Assembly: GCA_018056705.1 (NCBI GenBank) | Contig: JAGPFE010000003.1 | Coordinates: 33,953-97,952 of the forward strand | Direction of reading: 5' to 3' | Source: Candidatus Hydrogenedentota bacterium | GTDB taxonomy: Bacteria; Hydrogenedentota; Hydrogenedentia; Hydrogenedentales; CAITNO01 | Length of the DNA stretch: 64,000 nucleotides | In this document: positions 27,574 to 36,246 of the stretch, piece after piece | Numbering within the stretch: position 1 is the first letter of the stretch | How the letters are laid out: every line of letters begins with the position of its first letter | Position numbers and translations under genes: made by a program | The notes under the pieces: model-generated | The model's input: only the letters and a program-made list of their open reading frames with translations | Told to the model about the DNA's origin: nothing | The model's database searches: none

Positions 27574-28386
27574 ATGAGTGATTCGGTGGATCGATATATT
27601 CCCCTTGTGGGAGATCGGGTCCCAGGGGTGAATCCGGGGTCGACCGACGCGGTCGTTGTGGTGAGTGGCCTGCCTCGATCAGGGACATCGATGGTCATGG
27701 CCATGCTGGCGGCCGGTGGTTTTCCCGTGCTGACCGATGGCGCGCGCCCGGCGGACCGGCATAATCCAGGGGGATATTACGAGTACGCGCCGGTGCGGGG
27801 AACCCGCCGGGATGTTTCGTGGGTGGAAGAAGCCGCGGGCCGGGCGGTAAAGGTGATCGCGTCGCTGTTGCCCTGGCTTCCCGTGGATCGGCGTTACCGG
27901 GTGCTGTTCGTGACGCGGAATCCGCTGGAGGTGGCGGTGTCGCAGCGTAGGATGCTGTCAGGGGGGGGCGGGGAAATCACGGAGGCGGATCGCCGATCGT
28001 CCCGGCTGCTGGCGAGTCACCTGCGGGAGGTGGTGGAGTGGTTACGGATGGCGGGGCACATGGAGGTGTGCTGGCTGAGTCACCGCGCGCTGTTGCGGGA
28101 TCCGGGGGTCCAGGCGGTTCGGATGGCGGATTTTCTGGGGGCGCGCCTGGACGTGGGGGCGATGGCAGGGGTATCCCGATGGGGGTGGTGGGGTTGCCGG
28201 TCGGGGCATATTAAAGAAATTTTTCCTGAAAGTTGCAATAAAGAATTAATTCCTTATATAATACCCCCGACCGACCTCGCAGCATGGTCGGCGGGTACCG
28301 GGACCCGTGATGTCCCGGTACCTGCCGCCGAAACGCCCCGGCGAGTCCATCGCGGGGGTCACTTCGAAAAGGCACGGTTGCCATGA
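27574..28386 (+). CDS. sulfotransferase-like P-loop protein with an aberrant C-terminus
   Basis: A protein of about 270 residues. It carries the PAPS 5'-phosphosulfate loop SGLPRSGTSM at 31-40 and, further on, FVTRNPLEVAVSQRRML, which matches the 3'-phosphate-binding region of sulfotransferases. Residues to about 210 look like a normal family member. The last 60 or so residues are read from AT-rich DNA that contains the sdh promoter and then from a GC-rich leader, and they have no family character. The native stop may have been lost, or the tail may be a recent read-through. A run of eight G (27961-27968) lies in the coding region, a possible slippage site. The end overlaps sdhC by 4 bases. 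Starts at 27535 and 27541 are possible alternatives. Confidence 0.6.
   Translation: MSDSVDRYIPLVGDRVPGVNPGSTDAVVVVSGLPRSGTSMVMAMLAAGGFPVLTDGARPADRHNPGGYYEYAPVRGTRRDVSWVEEAAGRAVKVIASLLPWLPVDRRYRVLFVTRNPLEVAVSQRRMLSGGGGEITEADRRSSRLLASHLREVVEWLRMAGHMEVCWLSHRALLRDPGVQAVRMADFLGARLDVGAMAGVSRWGWWGCRSGHIKEIFPESCNKELIPYIIPPTDLAAWSAGTGTRDVPVPAAETPRRVHRGGHFEKARLP
28233..28262 (+). promoter_or_regulatory. strong sigma-70-like promoter of the sdhCAB operon
   Basis: TTGCAA (28233-28238) and a perfect TATAAT (28257-28262) are 18 bases apart in an AT-rich island. This gives a leader of about 115 nt before sdhC. The promoter lies inside the open frame of the preceding gene. Confidence 0.72.
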
Positions 28387-29075
28387 GCGATCTGTTTTCC
28401 TGGAAACGCGTCCTGTCCACCACCCTCTTCCGCGAACTGGCCGCGGCCATTTCCGGGCTGGTCCTGGTGCTGTTCATCTTCGGCCACCTGGCGGGGAACT
28501 TTTTGATCTTCCTCGGTCCGGACACCTTCAACGGTTATGCCGAACACCTGCAATCCCTCGGGCCCCTGCTGTGGCTGGCCCGGGTGATCATTCTGGCCTC
28601 GGCGGTGACCCATATCGGCGCCACCATCTCGCTCAAGTTGCGCAATCGCGCCGCGCGGGGCGTGGCCTACAACGTGACCCGGCGGAACGCGGACCGGCCC
28701 CTCGGCACGCCGACCATGATCTACACGGGAATTATCATCGCCTGTTTCGTGGTGTTGCACATCAATGACTTCACCCTGGCCGACAAGACGGGGCCCCGCT
28801 CGATCATCCATGGAGAAAGCCTGGGCTTGTATGGCGTGGTGCTGAACGGTTTTTCGAACCCGGTCCGGTCGATCGCGTACATCGTGGCCGTGTGGGCCGT
28901 GGGGCTGCATTTCAGCCACCTGTTTTCGAGCCTGTGGGTGACGCTGGGGGTGCTTTCCGACCGGGCCACCCGGGTCATGAACCGCGTGGCCCTGGCCGTG
29001 GGCGTGCTGGTGGCCCTGGGGTTCACGACCATTCCTGTTTTCGCGTTAATCAAAATACGCCTGCTCGGCGGCTGA
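28383..29075 (+). CDS. sdhC: succinate dehydrogenase / fumarate reductase cytochrome b subunit
   Basis: A 230-residue membrane subunit of the single-polypeptide b558 type, with five hydrophobic helices and histidines placed to hold heme b (for example FGHLAGNF near 38-45, VTHIGATI near 80, VVLHINDF near 123 and LHFSHLF near 180). It anchors the SdhAB catalytic pair and passes electrons to or from the quinone pool. It is the first gene of a three-gene operon behind a clear promoter. The absence of a separate sdhD fits this subunit type, seen in Bacteroidetes, epsilon/deltaproteobacteria and relatives. Confidence 0.9.
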   Translation: MSDLFSWKRVLSTTLFRELAAAISGLVLVLFIFGHLAGNFLIFLGPDTFNGYAEHLQSLGPLLWLARVIILASAVTHIGATISLKLRNRAARGVAYNVTRRNADRPLGTPTMIYTGIIIACFVVLHINDFTLADKTGPRSIIHGESLGLYGVVLNGFSNPVRSIAYIVAVWAVGLHFSHLFSSLWVTLGVLSDRATRVMNRVALAVGVLVALGFTTIPVFALIKIRLLGG

Positions 29076-29109
29076 CGACCGACCGCCGACGGCGCCCGGA
29101 GAATGTTCC

Positions 29110-31017
29110 ATGCTGGATGCCAGAGTACCGAAAGGGCCCTTACCGGAGAAATGGACCCGTTGCCAGTTTGACATGAAACTGGTCAATCCCTCCAACCGGC
29201 GGAAATACACCGTGATCGTGGTGGGCACGGGGCTGGCGGGATCGTCGGCTTCGGCCACCCTGGCCGAGTTGGGGTACAACGTCAAGACCTTCTGCCTGAA
29301 CGACACGCCCCGCCGGGCGCACAGCATCGCGGCCCAGGGTGGGATCAACGCCGCCAAGAATTACCAGAACGACGGCGACAGCGTGTATCGCCTGTTCTAC
29401 GACACGATCAAGGGTGGCGATTACCGGTCCCGGGAAGCGAACGTGTATCGCCTGGCGGAAATCAGCGTGAAGATCATCGATCATTGCGTGGCCCAGGGGG
29501 TGCCCTTCGCGCGGGAATACGGTGGCCTGCTGGACAACCGGTCGTTCGGTGGCGCGCAGGTGTCCCGGACGTTTTACGCCCGGGGGCAGACGGGCCAGCA
29601 GTTGCTGCTGGGCGCGTATGGCGCGCTCATGAAGGAAGTGAACGCCGGGCGGGTGAAGGTGTTTCCCCGCCGGGAGATGATGGACCTCATCGTGGCGAAT
29701 GGCCGGGCGGTGGGGATCGTGGTCCGGAACCTGGTTACCGGCGCGCTGGAATCCCACCTGGCCGACGCGGTGGTGCTGGCCAGTGGCGGGTACGGCAACG
29801 TGTTTTTTCTGTCCACGAACGGCCGTTCCTGCAACGTGTCGGCGGCGTGGCGGTGCTACCAGCGAGGCGCGTTTTTTGCCAATCCCTGTTTCACCCAGAT
29901 TCATCCGACCTGTATTCCCGTGCATGGCGAGTTGCAGTCCAAGTTGACCCTCATGAGCGAGAGCCTGCGGAACGACGGACGGATCTGGGTTTCCCGCAAG
30001 CCGGGCGACACCCGTCATCCCAATGACATTCCCGAAGCGGAACGCTACTACTACCTGGAGGAACGGTACCCGAGTTTCGGCAACCTGGTGCCTCGGGACG
30101 TGGCGTCCCGCAACGCCAAGCAGGTGTGCGACGCGGGCCTGGGGGTCCGGGGCGGTAACGCGGTTTACCTGGATTTCAGGGATGCCATTACCCGGGAAGG
30201 GGAAGCGGTTATCCGCGAGCGTTATGGCAACCTCTTCGACATGTACGAACGGATTACCGGCGTGGACCCCTACAAGGAGCCGATGACCATTTTTCCGGCG
30301 ATTCATTACACCATGGGCGGCCTGTGGGTGGATTATCACCTCATGAGCACGATTCCCGGGCTGTTCGTGCTGGGTGAGGCGAACTTTTCGGACCATGGCG
30401 CGAACCGGCTCGGGGCGAGCGCCCTCATGCAGGGGCTGGCGGACGGCTACTTCATCATTCCCTATACCATGGGGCATTACCTGGCTACGACAGGACCCGC
30501 GAAGACGCGGGAAGACGCCCCGGAAGTCCGGGAGGCCCTTGAGTCGGCCGAGGCCCGGATCCGGAAACTGATGTCCATCCGCGGCAAGCGCACGGTCAAT
30601 GAAATGCATCGTCGCCTGGGACTCCTGCTATGGGACAAGTGTGGCATGGCCCGGAACGAAAGGGGACTAAGCGAGGCCCTGGAAGAAATTCCTGCCATCC
30701 GCGAGGAATTCTGGAACAACGTGAACATTCCCGGGGAGACCGGCACGTTCAACCAGGTGCTGGAGCGGGCGATGCGGGTGGCGGATTTCATGGAATTCGC
30801 GGAACTGATGGTTCGCGACGCCCTTGAACGCAGGGAATCCTGCGGGGGACATTTCCGCGAGGAATACCAGACGGAGGATGGGGAGGCGAAGCGGGATGAC
30901 GCGAACTTTGCCCACGTGGCGGCATGGGAGTACGCCGGCCCCGACGCGGCGCCCCGCCGGCATGTCGAGCCGCTGGTATTTGAAGAGGTCAAGCCCTCTC
31001 AGAGGAGTTACAAGTGA
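29110..31017 (+). CDS. sdhA: succinate dehydrogenase / fumarate reductase flavoprotein subunit
   Basis: This 635-residue catalytic subunit interconverts succinate and fumarate. The FAD-binding dinucleotide fold is [18 protein letters not shown] near 35-52. His71 in [11 protein letters not shown] is the usual site of covalent FAD attachment. [11 protein letters not shown] near 430 and the following helix match the substrate and FAD region. The length and the [19 protein letters not shown] N-terminus are those of the long, b558-associated SdhA group. GGAGAA precedes the ATG. The stop overlaps the start of sdhB. Confidence 0.95.
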   Translation: MLDARVPKGPLPEKWTRCQFDMKLVNPSNRRKYTVIVVGTGLAGSSASATLAELGYNVKTFCLNDTPRRAHSIAAQGGINAAKNYQNDGDSVYRLFYDTIKGGDYRSREANVYRLAEISVKIIDHCVAQGVPFAREYGGLLDNRSFGGAQVSRTFYARGQTGQQLLLGAYGALMKEVNAGRVKVFPRREMMDLIVANGRAVGIVVRNLVTGALESHLADAVVLASGGYGNVFFLSTNGRSCNVSAAWRCYQRGAFFANPCFTQIHPTCIPVHGELQSKLTLMSESLRNDGRIWVSRKPGDTRHPNDIPEAERYYYLEERYPSFGNLVPRDVASRNAKQVCDAGLGVRGGNAVYLDFRDAITREGEAVIRERYGNLFDMYERITGVDPYKEPMTIFPAIHYTMGGLWVDYHLMSTIPGLFVLGEANFSDHGANRLGASALMQGLADGYFIIPYTMGHYLATTGPAKTREDAPEVREALESAEARIRKLMSIRGKRTVNEMHRRLGLLLWDKCGMARNERGLSEALEEIPAIREEFWNNVNIPGETGTFNQVLERAMRVADFMEFAELMVRDALERRESCGGHFREEYQTEDGEAKRDDANFAHVAAWEYAGPDAAPRRHVEPLVFEEVKPSQRSYK

Positions 31018-31778
31018 TGGCACCCGGAACGATTTCCCTCACCCTGAAGGTGTGGCGGCAAGCGGGACCGGATCAACCCGGCCGGTTCGAGACCTATCGG
31101 GCCGAGCGTATTCCCACGGATATTTCCTTCCTCGAGATGCTGGACATCGTGAACGATGGCCTGGAACGGGAAGGCAAGGATCCCATCGCCTTCGACCATG
31201 ACTGCCGTGAGGGTATCTGCGGGTCGTGCGGGGCGGTGGTGAACGGCAGGCCGCACGGTCCCCGCAAGGCCACGACGCTGTGCCAGTTGCACATGCGGGA
31301 ATTCAAAGACGGTGAAACCCTGGTCATCGAACCCTTCCGGGCGAAGGCGTTTCCGGTCGTCAAGGATCTCGTGGTGGACCGTTCGGCCTTCGATCGGATC
31401 ATTCAGGCGGGGGGGTACGTTAGCGTTCGGACCGGCCAGGCACCGGAGGCCAACTCGATTCCCGTTCCCAAGCACCGGGCGGACCGGGCCATGGACGCCG
31501 CGCAGTGTATCGGGTGCGGGGCCTGCGTGGCGGCCTGCCCCAACGCGTCGGCCAGCCTGTTTACCGCGGCCAAGATCGTTCAGTTGGCCATGTTGCCCCA
31601 GGGGCATCCCGAGCGGACGCGGCGCGTGGTGGCCATGGTACAGGCCATGGATCGCGAGGGTTTCGGCAGTTGCTCCAAGCAGTACGAGTGCGAGGCGGTA
31701 TGTCCCAAGGAGATCAAGGTGGAAAACATTACCCTGATGAACCGGGAATACCTGCGCGCCCTGGTGCGGGAAGACTGA
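31017..31778 (+). CDS. sdhB: succinate dehydrogenase / fumarate reductase iron-sulfur subunit
   Basis: This 253-residue electron-transfer subunit has all three cluster motifs: the 2Fe-2S ligands Cys63, Cys68, Cys71 and Cys89; the 4Fe-4S set Cys164, Cys167, Cys170 and Cys174 ([11 protein letters not shown]); and the 3Fe-4S set Cys219, Cys225 and Cys229. The ATG at 31017 has AGGAG 9 bases upstream, and its A is the last base of the sdhA stop. A GTG three bases earlier is also possible. Spacing and overlap show one operon with sdhC and sdhA. Confidence 0.95.
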   Translation: MAPGTISLTLKVWRQAGPDQPGRFETYRAERIPTDISFLEMLDIVNDGLEREGKDPIAFDHDCREGICGSCGAVVNGRPHGPRKATTLCQLHMREFKDGETLVIEPFRAKAFPVVKDLVVDRSAFDRIIQAGGYVSVRTGQAPEANSIPVPKHRADRAMDAAQCIGCGACVAACPNASASLFTAAKIVQLAMLPQGHPERTRRVVAMVQAMDREGFGSCSKQYECEAVCPKEIKVENITLMNREYLRALVRED

Positions 31779-31871
31779 CAGGAAAACTCGAAAAATACCC
31801 CCGCGGACTTGCATCCGATTTTCCACAGGCCGCAAACTAAGGGTAGAACCTCAAAAGTGGAGGGTATTCCC

Positions 31872-33470
31872 ATGAATACGGTTGCGGAAGCGGCTCGCCA
31901 GCAGGAAGATCGACCGGTGATCCGGGTGTGCAGTCCACGGACGGGTGAGTTGCTCTACGAAGTGCCAGAACCCGACGCGGCGGAGGTGGACCGGGTGTAC
32001 GAGCGGGCCCGGGCGGCTTTCGAACGGGTCCGGAACATGACGGTGCGCGAACGCCTGGCCGAACTGGACAAGTTGAAGCGCTGGATTATCGCGAACCGAC
32101 GGCGAATCGCGGAGTTCATTTCCCGGGAAACGGGTAAAAGCCTGTTCGACGCCCTCGCGATGGAAGTTTTTCCGGCGGTTGACCTGATCGCGTGGTACGC
32201 GCGACGGGCGGAAAAGATCCTGGCGGACCGGAAGGTTTCCACGCCGATCATGCTGATCGGGAAGAAATCGCGGATTTATTTCGAACCCATCGGACCGGTC
32301 CTGGTCATCGCTCCATGGAACTATCCTTTCAACCTTTCGTTTCTGCCCTTCGTGTGCGCGTTCACGGCTGGTAATCCCGTGATTCTCAAGCCGTCGAAAG
32401 ACACGCCGCTCAAGCCCCTGTACGAGGCGATGCTGTCCGAAAGCGGATTCATGGCGGATGCCCTGCAGGTGGTATACGCCAGCCGGCGGACGGCCGACCT
32501 GCTGATCGACAAGAAGCCGGCCAAAATTTTCTTCACCGGCAGCGTGGGGGTGGGGAAGAAGGTCATGGCCCGGGCCGCGGAACTGCTTGTGCCCGTTGAA
32601 CTGGAACTGGGCGGCAAGGACCCGATGATCGTTTTCGAGGATGTCAACATTGAGCGGGCGGTGAATGGCGCGCTGTGGGGCGGGCTGGCCAATTGCGGCC
32701 AGACCTGCGTATCGGTGGAACGCCTTTTCGTGCAGGAATCCATTTTTGAGGAGTTTACCCGGGTGCTCAGGGAAAAGGCGGAACGGCTGGTGACCCTGGC
32801 ATCTCCCGAAGCGAAGCGGGGGGAAGAGTGGCTTTCCGTGGGATCCATGACCACGGAAGGCCAGATTCAGACCGTTGAGCAGCAGGTGGAAGACGCCCGG
32901 AAGCGGGGCGCGAACATCCTGACCGGTGGGTCCCGCGTACCAGGGACGCGGATCTATCCGCCCACCATCATCACCAACGTGACGCCCGACATGCCGGTTC
33001 AGCGCGAGGAGACCTTTGGTCCGGTCATTACCGTGACCCCGTTCAGGACCGAGGAAGAGGCCATCCGGATGGCCAACGACTCGCCCTTCGGGCTGGCGGC
33101 CAGCGTGTGGTCCCGGGACCTGGCCCGGGCCGAACGGGTGGCCCGCGCGCTGGTGACCGGCAACGTGTCGATCAACAACGTACTGGCCACGCTGGCCAAT
33201 CCTGCCCTGCCCTTCGGGGGGGTGAAGGATAGCGGCTTCGGCCGGTACAAGGGGGATCTGGGTCTGCTGTCCTTCTGCAACATCAAGTCTGTGATGATCG
33301 ACCGGGACAGCAGCCGACTGGAAGCCTACTGGTTCCCGTACCTGCCCGAGAAATTCGACCTGATCATGAAAGTTTTCGAAAGCGCCTTTGAAAGCGGACC
33401 GATCGCCCTGCTGAGAACGGCGTGGACCGGGTTGAAACTGGAACTCCTGAGCCGCGGCAAACGCCTGTGA
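31872..33470 (+). CDS. NAD(P)-dependent aldehyde dehydrogenase
   Basis: A 532-residue ALDH-superfamily enzyme oxidising an aldehyde to the acid. The catalytic cysteine is Cys279 in NCGQTCVS and the general base Glu245 in VELELGGKDP. The NAD-binding FFTGSVGVGKKV and the late PFGGVKDSGFGRYKG are present. The C-terminal tail beyond residue 470 is longer than in many family members and has a hydrophobic-aromatic character, as in membrane-associated long-chain or aromatic aldehyde dehydrogenases; this is inference. The start at 31872 was chosen for its GGAGGG site; the frame is open further upstream without coding character. It lies 93 bp after sdhB, so it may have its own promoter. Confidence 0.9.
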   Translation: MNTVAEAARQQEDRPVIRVCSPRTGELLYEVPEPDAAEVDRVYERARAAFERVRNMTVRERLAELDKLKRWIIANRRRIAEFISRETGKSLFDALAMEVFPAVDLIAWYARRAEKILADRKVSTPIMLIGKKSRIYFEPIGPVLVIAPWNYPFNLSFLPFVCAFTAGNPVILKPSKDTPLKPLYEAMLSESGFMADALQVVYASRRTADLLIDKKPAKIFFTGSVGVGKKVMARAAELLVPVELELGGKDPMIVFEDVNIERAVNGALWGGLANCGQTCVSVERLFVQESIFEEFTRVLREKAERLVTLASPEAKRGEEWLSVGSMTTEGQIQTVEQQVEDARKRGANILTGGSRVPGTRIYPPTIITNVTPDMPVQREETFGPVITVTPFRTEEEAIRMANDSPFGLAASVWSRDLARAERVARALVTGNVSINNVLATLANPALPFGGVKDSGFGRYKGDLGLLSFCNIKSVMIDRDSSRLEAYWFPYLPEKFDLIMKVFESAFESGPIALLRTAWTGLKLELLSRGKRL

Positions 33471-33491
33471 TCCCGATTGAGTCCTTGGGCA

Positions 33492-33522
33492 TTGGCGCGT
33501 TCCGTCGGAAACGGGCTATACT
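33492..33522 (+). promoter_or_regulatory. candidate promoter of the tatA-ceramidase-yhhN-ispH run
   Basis: TTGGCG (33492-33497) and TATACT (33517-33522) are 19 bases apart. The spacing is long, but the -10 box is good. Transcription would start about 75 bases before tatA. Confidence 0.45.
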
Positions 33523-33605
33523 ATCCACCAGTCTAACGTGACGGGTTTCGGCGGGTTTTCTGGATAAACCGCCGGGATGAGTGTCACCAAATGGAGAGAC
33601 AAGCC

Positions 33606-33791
33606 ATGTGGACCCCCGGAATGGGTGAACTGCTGATCATCTTCGCCATCGTGCTGGTACTGTTCGGCGGTGGAAAAATCGCCGGCGTGGGCAAGGCCCT
33701 GGGTACGGCCATCGCGGAGTTCAAGTCGGCGGTCAACAGCGAAAAGAAAGAATCGGACGAGAAGCCGCCACTCGAAGATAAGCAGTCGTAA
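33606..33791 (+). CDS. tatA: Sec-independent translocase subunit TatA/TatE
   Basis: A 61-residue protein with the TatA plan: a short hydrophobic helix ([17 protein letters not shown]), the hinge FGGGKI, an amphipathic helix ([17 protein letters not shown]) and a charged tail. It forms the pore-like part of the twin-arginine export system. The start at 33606 was chosen for GGAGA 8 bases upstream. No tatB or tatC is nearby. The next gene, a secreted enzyme with an S-R-R signal sequence, starts 16 bases later, which hints at a functional link. Confidence 0.9.
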   Translation: MWTPGMGELLIIFAIVLVLFGGGKIAGVGKALGTAIAEFKSAVNSEKKESDEKPPLEDKQS

Positions 33792-33807
33792 GGCGGACAT
33801 TTTGAGC

Positions 33808-36243
33808 GTGAAGCGGATAACGCCGCCCGGTGGCGGATCAAGGGCGTGGCCAGCCGGTTTACCAGGCAGGCTATGCCACGCGTCGCGCAGGGTCAGGCCG
33901 GTCTCGCGGTGGTTGCTGTGCCTGGTTGTGGGCCTGGCGGGCTGGGGAGCAAATCAAGGTGCCTTCTCGCTGGAAGCCGGCGCGGGCAGGGTTGACATCA
34001 CGCCCCCGATGCCCTGTCCCTTGAACGGGTATGGCGCCCGCATGGGGCGCGACTCGGAGGGTACCCACGATCCCATCTGGGCCCGGGCGCTGTACCTGGA
34101 CGACGGGACCACGCGCCTGTTCCTGGTCAGCATCGATCACGTGGCCATCACCCCTGAACTGCGGGACCGGGTGATGGAACTGGCGCCGGATGTCGTGCCA
34201 CCGGAACACGTCCTGATCGCCGCTACCCACACCCACAACGGGCCCGGCGGCACCACGCGCCTGATGCCGTTCCGGCTGGTTTCCGGGCGATACATGCCCG
34301 AGGTGGTGGAACACTCCGCCCAGGGTATCGCGCGGGCCATGCAGGAAGCCTACGACAACCGGGTGCGTGCCGCCCTTGGCTGGACCGTGGTGGAACAATC
34401 GTTGACCCGGAACCGGCGGTATGCCAACGGACCCGTGGATCCCCTGATGGGCGTGATCCTGGTAGAAGACGCCGATGGGGCGCCCATCGCGGTCGTTGCC
34501 AACCTGGCCGCGCATCCTACGTCCGTCGGCGGCGCGGGATCCTACCTGTTTTCCGGCGATTACCCGGCTTACTTTTATGAAGAAATGGAAAAGTTGACCC
34601 GGCCGGAATGCGTGGCCCTGTTTCTGAACGGTACCGAAGGAAACCAGACCATCAACCCGCCGCCGGGTGGACAGCCGGGGGAATGGGCCCGGGCGGAGGC
34701 CATGGGACGCGCCGTGGCCCAGTTGGCGAAGCAGGCCATGAGCCAGATCTCGTGCGCGGAAGTGACGTTGCGGGTGGGCGTGGCTGAACCCGAGTTGCCC
34801 CTGAGCCTGTCGGGCAGCATGCTGCCCCGCAAGGCCCCCTTGCGTACTCTGGAAATTAACGATCTGATCATTCATTTCCTGCCTGGGGAGCCTTGCGTGG
34901 AAATCGGGCTTGCCCTGCGTCAGCAGGCCCTGGCGCGGGGATATGCCGCCGCCCTGAACGTGGGACTGGCCAACAGTTATTTCCTGTATTTCGTGCCCCG
35001 GTCGCAATACAGCGAGGTCCATTACGAGTCCGCCATGACGTTCTTCGGCCCAGACATGGAAGGCTGGTTTTCCCGGGAGTTCGCGAAACTGATGAGCCGG
35101 GGAGCGTCTCCCGAAGAGCCTCCACTTCCGGACCGGCCGGTGATTACGTCCATGGATGGCGGTGAACTGGTGTCACTGGATGGGGCGACGCGCCGTGCCG
35201 GTTACCAGGTGGGGCTGGCCTACGCGGACCTGCTGTGGGAGCGGTTCACGCGTACCGTGGTTGCTCCGGTCCGGGAAGGGAAGTGGTATCCCGAAGGGGC
35301 ATTCTGGAGCCGCCTGCCGGGCTGGCTGGATCTGTCCAGCCTGGCCCTGCCCGTCCTGGGCATGGCAACCCGGAACCAGTTGAAGGGTATGCCGGATAGC
35401 GTGTACGAGTGGATGTTAGGCATGGCCGAGGGCGCGGGGTTGCCCTTCGACGCCATCCGGCTGATCCAGGTTGCCCCGGTATTCAGCGAGGATCCCCGGA
35501 AGGAGCCCCTGTTCGCGGCCCCGTTGTGCACGATGGCGGCGGCGGTGGGCGTGAAGGCGGGCGCGGATGACGTGGCACTCGCGCGGAACCTCGACTGGCC
35601 CGCGGAGGAGCGGAATGTCGTGACGCGCCTGGCTCCAGAAGGGAAAACGGCCTGCCTCCTGATCGGGTTTCCCTGGGTGGCGGGCGCGTTCAGCGGCATG
35701 AACGATCGTGGCCTGGCGGTGTCCGTGGAGCGGGACGAACCCCTGACTATCCGGGAAGTGCTCGCGGGGGCACCCGTGGAGGCACTCGTGCTGGACATAT
35801 TGCTTTCTGGCGCGAAATTCGACGAGGCACTGGCCCGGTTACAGGAAGCCACGTGGATTCGTAAGACCCGGGTGCTGCTGGCCGGTATGGACGGCAAGAA
35901 TCCCCGGGCCGCCGTGGTGGTTTTTGGCGACGCGGTTACCGTTCGCCCCGCAGAAAAGAACGCATACCTGCCGGCGGTATCGGCCGCTGAAGCCGGCGTG
36001 ACCCCCGAAACGGCCGCCCGCTACGAGGCGGTTTCCCTTGCCGTCAGCGGGAAACGCATCATTGGTGAAGAGGACTGGAAACGGGCCCTGTCCCAGCAGG
36101 GTCCGGGCATGGATTTCCCCTGGAATGGACAGACCCGCCACAGCGTGATCTTCTATCCGGCGAAAGGACGGGCCCTGGTATCGTTCCGGAACGCGTCGGG
36201 TGGTCCCGGCGCGTGGACCGAACTCCGGGTACGGGAACCCTGA
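33808..36243 (+). CDS. fusion of a neutral/alkaline ceramidase domain and a C45-type Ntn-hydrolase domain
   Basis: A secreted protein of about 811 residues. Residues 1-50 hold an S-R-R followed by a hydrophobic stretch (WLLCLVVGLAGWG), a possible Tat signal. Residues of about 53-490 resemble the neutral ceramidase N-terminal domain: AGRVDITPPMPCPLNGYG, the metal-binding ATHTHNGPGG (His141, His143), NLAAHPTSVGG, and FLNGTEGNQT. Residues of about 515-811 resemble the C45 acyl-transferase/hydrolase fold (penicillin acyltransferase-like), with the probable autocatalytic nucleophile Cys574 in APLCTMAA, LARNLDWPA, and FSGMNDRGLAVSV. Both domains act on N-acyl amide bonds. The start is GTG 33808 or TTG 33802, both behind AAGGCGG. 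The substrate (ceramide, N-acyl amino lipid or other) is not shown. Confidence 0.78.
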   Translation: MKRITPPGGGSRAWPAGLPGRLCHASRRVRPVSRWLLCLVVGLAGWGANQGAFSLEAGAGRVDITPPMPCPLNGYGARMGRDSEGTHDPIWARALYLDDGTTRLFLVSIDHVAITPELRDRVMELAPDVVPPEHVLIAATHTHNGPGGTTRLMPFRLVSGRYMPEVVEHSAQGIARAMQEAYDNRVRAALGWTVVEQSLTRNRRYANGPVDPLMGVILVEDADGAPIAVVANLAAHPTSVGGAGSYLFSGDYPAYFYEEMEKLTRPECVALFLNGTEGNQTINPPPGGQPGEWARAEAMGRAVAQLAKQAMSQISCAEVTLRVGVAEPELPLSLSGSMLPRKAPLRTLEINDLIIHFLPGEPCVEIGLALRQQALARGYAAALNVGLANSYFLYFVPRSQYSEVHYESAMTFFGPDMEGWFSREFAKLMSRGASPEEPPLPDRPVITSMDGGELVSLDGATRRAGYQVGLAYADLLWERFTRTVVAPVREGKWYPEGAFWSRLPGWLDLSSLALPVLGMATRNQLKGMPDSVYEWMLGMAEGAGLPFDAIRLIQVAPVFSEDPRKEPLFAAPLCTMAAAVGVKAGADDVALARNLDWPAEERNVVTRLAPEGKTACLLIGFPWVAGAFSGMNDRGLAVSVERDEPLTIREVLAGAPVEALVLDILLSGAKFDEALARLQEATWIRKTRVLLAGMDGKNPRAAVVVFGDAVTVRPAEKNAYLPAVSAAEAGVTPETAARYEAVSLAVSGKRIIGEEDWKRALSQQGPGMDFPWNGQTRHSVIFYPAKGRALVSFRNASGGPGAWTELRVREP

Positions 36244-36246
36244 ATC

